Source: Candidatus Obscuribacterales bacterium
GTDB taxonomy: Bacteria; Cyanobacteriota; Vampirovibrionia; Obscuribacterales; Obscuribacteraceae
Direction: 5' to 3'
DNA length: 64,000 nucleotides
Assembly (NCBI GenBank): GCA_019752635.1
Contig: JAIELX010000002.1
Span: forward strand, 51,498 to 115,497
Part shown: positions 61,899 through 64,000 of the stretch, in pieces
Numbering within the stretch: the stretch's first letter is position 1
Layout of the letters: each line of letters starts with the position of its first letter
Made by a program: the position numbers and the translations under genes
The notes under the pieces: model-generated
Seen by the model: the letters and a program-made list of their open reading frames with translations, nothing else
Databases searched by the model: none
What the model was told of the DNA's origin: nothing

Positions 61899-62075
61899 GT
61901 GGCTGATGATGTCGCAAAATCGAAAACCGCAGAGGTTGCTGCACACGAAGAGCACTACGAAGAAGTAGCTGAGTATCGTGTCGGCGAGGGAGCACCGCCT
62001 CTTGCTCTCGTAGTTCTATTCGCCCTGATCGTCACGTGGGCGGCAACGTCTTGGGTTCCCTTCTTTGGTTATTAA
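61899..62075 (+). CDS. 58-residue single-span membrane protein of the oxidase operon
   Basis: GTG 61899, with gagg nine bases upstream and only 11 bases after the preceding stop, opens a 58-codon frame. The first 30 residues are soluble and charged (HEEHYEEVAEYRVGEG), then PPLALVVLFALIVTWAATSW spans the membrane and VPFFGY ends it. It is probably an accessory subunit, comparable in size and layout to CcoQ/CcoH-type small subunits, but no sequence motif proves this. Confidence 0.7.
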   Translation: MADDVAKSKTAEVAAHEEHYEEVAEYRVGEGAPPLALVVLFALIVTWAATSWVPFFGY

Positions 62076-62091
62076 GTGCCGAGAATATAAA

Positions 62092-63072
62092 ATGAAACTT
62101 TCAGTCAGGATACTTTCTGTTCTTCCAATCGCCGCACTGCTTGCTTCTTGCGGGCAGACGCCGGTGCCGGTGTCGAACACTAACATGGTCAAAGAGAATC
62201 TCACCGAAGCGCCGAAAGACTTTGTGGTCTTTCCGGACGACAAGCCTTCGATTCCAGACGGTGCACAAGTTTACAAGCAACAAAACTGCGCTTCCTGTCA
62301 CGGTGCTGATGGCGGACAAGATGCCACCGTCAAGCTGAATGACCCGCGCTTCATGGCCCGCAAGAAGCCGGTCGACATGTACAAGTTTCTTGCATGGGGT
62401 AACAAAGAGACCAATCACCCCGGAGTGTTGAAGGATCGCAGCAACCGTGAAGTCTGGAACCTGGTCGTTTACACTCGGTCGCTAGGAACTAAACCTTTGA
62501 CCGACAAGGAAATGGAAGCCGTAGCTCCCGTTTTTGGCGCTAATTGTGCCATATGCCACGGAACCAAGGGCGATGGCGACGGACCTCTTGCCAGAAACCT
62601 GGAGCCGTGGCCGGCAAACTTCCAGACCTTCCGTAGATTTTATGATCGCGATGATGATACTCTTTTCGACCATATTGCCAATGGCATAAAGTGGGAGGGA
62701 ATGCCTAACTTCCTTGGCAAAGAAGACAAGCGCAACAAAGTCAAGTTCGACCACGCTTACATTCATAAACTTGTGCAATACGTGCGAGCTTTTCACATTA
62801 GCAACCAACCCACAATTGTTGCCAACGCAGGCGCGGCGTCTGCGCCGGCAACTCCATCAACCGGCACAGGTACCTCGACTTCCGCTGAACCAGCGAAAGC
62901 ACCCGGAACCACCACAGCCACAAGCACCGGTTCGTCGCCCGAAACTCCTTCGGCAGGCGAAACACCATCCACTCCCGACACCGGGGCAGGAGCCGACCAG
63001 TCCAATGGTGTGAAGAGTCCTACCGGTTCTGAGCAAAGTCAAGAACCAAAGGACCATTCGGCCGGACAATAG
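62092..63072 (+). CDS. Dihaem cytochrome c lipoprotein
   Basis: The 326-residue protein has a lipoprotein signal (IAALLASC-G, cysteine 20) and two haem-c sites: CASCH in a domain at about 55-140 and CAICH in a second at about 145-245. The remaining 75 residues are Thr/Pro/Ser/Gly-rich, like the tail of the CcoO-type protein. It probably carries electrons between the bc part and the oxidase, anchored by lipid. ATG 62092 is 16 bases after the small membrane protein gene. Confidence 0.87.
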   Translation: MKLSVRILSVLPIAALLASCGQTPVPVSNTNMVKENLTEAPKDFVVFPDDKPSIPDGAQVYKQQNCASCHGADGGQDATVKLNDPRFMARKKPVDMYKFLAWGNKETNHPGVLKDRSNREVWNLVVYTRSLGTKPLTDKEMEAVAPVFGANCAICHGTKGDGDGPLARNLEPWPANFQTFRRFYDRDDDTLFDHIANGIKWEGMPNFLGKEDKRNKVKFDHAYIHKLVQYVRAFHISNQPTIVANAGAASAPATPSTGTGTSTSAEPAKAPGTTTATSTGSSPETPSAGETPSTPDTGAGADQSNGVKSPTGSEQSQEPKDHSAGQ

Positions 63073-63112
63073 GATCAGGTTCGAGACTCGATGAATTTTT
63101 GAGGAAACGACT

Positions 63113-63679
63113 ATGACTGAGGGAACAGGACGCAGAACATTTTTGAAGGTGGCAGCGAGTATACCGCTGGCATTCAGCTTCGGCTTGCTGATATCACCTT
63201 TTATGCGGTTTCTAAGACCGACAATCCGCCCTCTCGATATTTTGGGACCGTCGGATCAACCAGCGGCTCTAAAGCCGGTTGAGTTCACTAACGCCGACTT
63301 CCCCGATGCATGGACTTGTTTGCCGTTCATGTTTGAGCAAAGCTATAAGGAATACAACCCGGAAGAGAAAGAAGTCCGCAAGATCCCCGGGTTCGCAGTT
63401 AAGTTGCCCAGTGGAGACGTTGTCGCATATAGCCGCATCTGTCCTCACCTGGGTTGTATCTTCAACTTCGTCAAAGATCCCGAAGAATGTTCCAAAGGCT
63501 ACAACTTCAAGCCAAATGGTCCAGTCTTTGCATGTCCTTGTCACTTGAGCGTGTACGACATTGCTCAAGGCGGAAAAGTTGTCAGCGGTCCAGCTCCGCG
63601 GCCACCGCGTAGCTTCACCGTGAAAGTAGCAGGCGACAAAATAAGCATTCTTAGTTTGGAGGCTGGGGGAATTGCCTAG
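63113..63679 (+). CDS. Rieske iron-sulfur protein of a cytochrome bc complex
   Basis: The 188-residue protein begins with a Tat-type signal-anchor (GRRTFLKVAASIPLAFSFGLLIS). The [2Fe-2S] ligands are in CPHLGC and CPCHLSVYD, separated by about 25 residues, longer than the usual gap because of an inserted loop (EECSKGYNFKPNGP). It accepts electrons from quinol in the Q-cycle. A gaggaaa site precedes ATG 63113. The 3' end overlaps the cytochrome b start by eight bases. Confidence 0.92.
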   Translation: MTEGTGRRTFLKVAASIPLAFSFGLLISPFMRFLRPTIRPLDILGPSDQPAALKPVEFTNADFPDAWTCLPFMFEQSYKEYNPEEKEVRKIPGFAVKLPSGDVVAYSRICPHLGCIFNFVKDPEECSKGYNFKPNGPVFACPCHLSVYDIAQGGKVVSGPAPRPPRSFTVKVAGDKISILSLEAGGIA

Positions 63680-64000
63680 TACAGATGCCACGGCCAAGGG
63701 CTCAATCTTTGGCGAGTTGACGAAGTTCACTGATTGGCTTCAGACACGTGTGAACAACATCGATATTTTCGATGAACACTTTCATGTCGAAGCGAAGACG
63801 AATCCCTTCTACTCATTGGGGGGGATCTTTTACTTCGTCTGGTTCCTGGTAATGTTTACCGGTTGCGTGCTCATGGTCTGGTACGTTCCGACCAAAGCAA
63901 ATGCATTTGATTCTATTCTCCATATTCAACACGGCATACCGTTCGGCAACATCATGCGTGGTGTTCACAAATATGGAGCCGACGCGATGATGATTGCCGC
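63672..64000 (+). CDS. Cytochrome b, N-terminal part (continues beyond the window)
   Basis: From TTG 63672, nine bases after ggagg and overlapping the Rieske stop, 109 codons are visible. After an amphipathic start the sequence reads NPFYSLGGIFYFVWFLVMFTGCVLMVWYVP, AFDSILHIQHGIPFGNIMRGVHKYGADAMM, which matches helix A and the start of helix B of cytochrome b/b6, with the His of the first haem pair in GVHKYGAD. Whether it is a b6-type split or a full-length b subunit cannot be seen. It continues the operon begun by ccoN. Confidence 0.85.
   Translation, partial: MPSTDATAKGSIFGELTKFTDWLQTRVNNIDIFDEHFHVEAKTNPFYSLGGIFYFVWFLVMFTGCVLMVWYVPTKANAFDSILHIQHGIPFGNIMRGVHKYGADAMMIA

Noticed and set aside
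1..64000. tRNA, rRNA, CRISPR array, insertion sequence or prophage
   Set aside because: I looked for TTCGAATC-type tRNA arms, regularly spaced repeats, and transposase or phage motifs and saw none; a tRNAscan or CRISPR search would settle this.

Overview
The window reads as bacterial chromosome with ordinary gene density, frequent TTG/GTG starts next to good Shine-Dalgarno sites, and no rRNA, tRNA, CRISPR array, transposase or phage gene that I can see. Many exported TPR proteins, a Hanks-type kinase, PilZ and HD-GYP proteins, menaquinone synthesis through MqnA, and an operon joining cbb3-type oxidase genes to Rieske/cytochrome b genes suggest a respiring heterotroph. The mix resembles non-photosynthetic Cyanobacteriota of the Obscuribacterales (Vampirovibrionia/Melainabacteria). 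That placement is inference; there is no marker gene here that proves it.

Layout. 1-8.4 kb: the N-terminal part of an exported caspase-like protein that lacks both catalytic residues, a 103-bp tandem repeat, a solitary adenine DNA methyltransferase, rsmI, a PilZ protein, uppP, a Ser/Thr kinase and rpiB. 8.5-16.4 kb: a TPR protein with an embedded metzincin-like protease motif, an apparently frameshifted gene, a lipoyl-transfer enzyme coupled to a pyrimidine-nucleoside phosphorylase, and a DUF2252 protein. 16.6-23.5 kb: a tight run mqnA - TPR - GT4 glycosyltransferase - HprK-like kinase - sugar epimerase, followed by a divergent pair encoding a 61-aa Tat-like peptide and a PqqD-like protein. 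This is the best candidate for an undescribed peptide-modification or sugar-transfer system. 23.7-30.6 kb: a UshA-like nucleotidase with an unknown N-terminal domain, an orphan LuxR-type response regulator, TPR proteins, and lysC with two co-directional partners. 30.9-41.7 kb: three pilin-like proteins and a 2,459-aa beta-helix adhesin. 41.7-44.4 kb: a gene-poor stretch with a long hairpin and a truncated VapC toxin relic, then hutU. 44.7-50 kb: a methylmalonyl-CoA mutase-type subunit, a TPR protein, an RNase J homologue that has lost most metal ligands, and an esterase. 50-58.8 kb: an exported protein, a NUDIX hydrolase, a GAF/HD-GYP phosphodiesterase, two tandem signal peptidases, gcvPA and pth. 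59.1-64 kb: ccoN, ccoO fused to a second haem-c domain, two small membrane proteins, a dihaem cytochrome c lipoprotein, a Rieske protein and the start of cytochrome b.

How it fits together. MqnA supplies the quinone pathway that the terminal bc/oxidase operon would use. UppP, the glycosyltransferase, the epimerase, the signal peptidases, the pilins and the adhesin point to heavy investment in the cell surface. PilZ and HD-GYP bracket a c-di-GMP circuit. GcvPA and the lipoyl-transfer enzyme both serve lipoate-dependent glycine cleavage. Several proteins keep a catalytic fold but lose the catalytic residues (caspase-like, RNase J-like), and a few loci show decay (frameshifted ORF, VapC relic).
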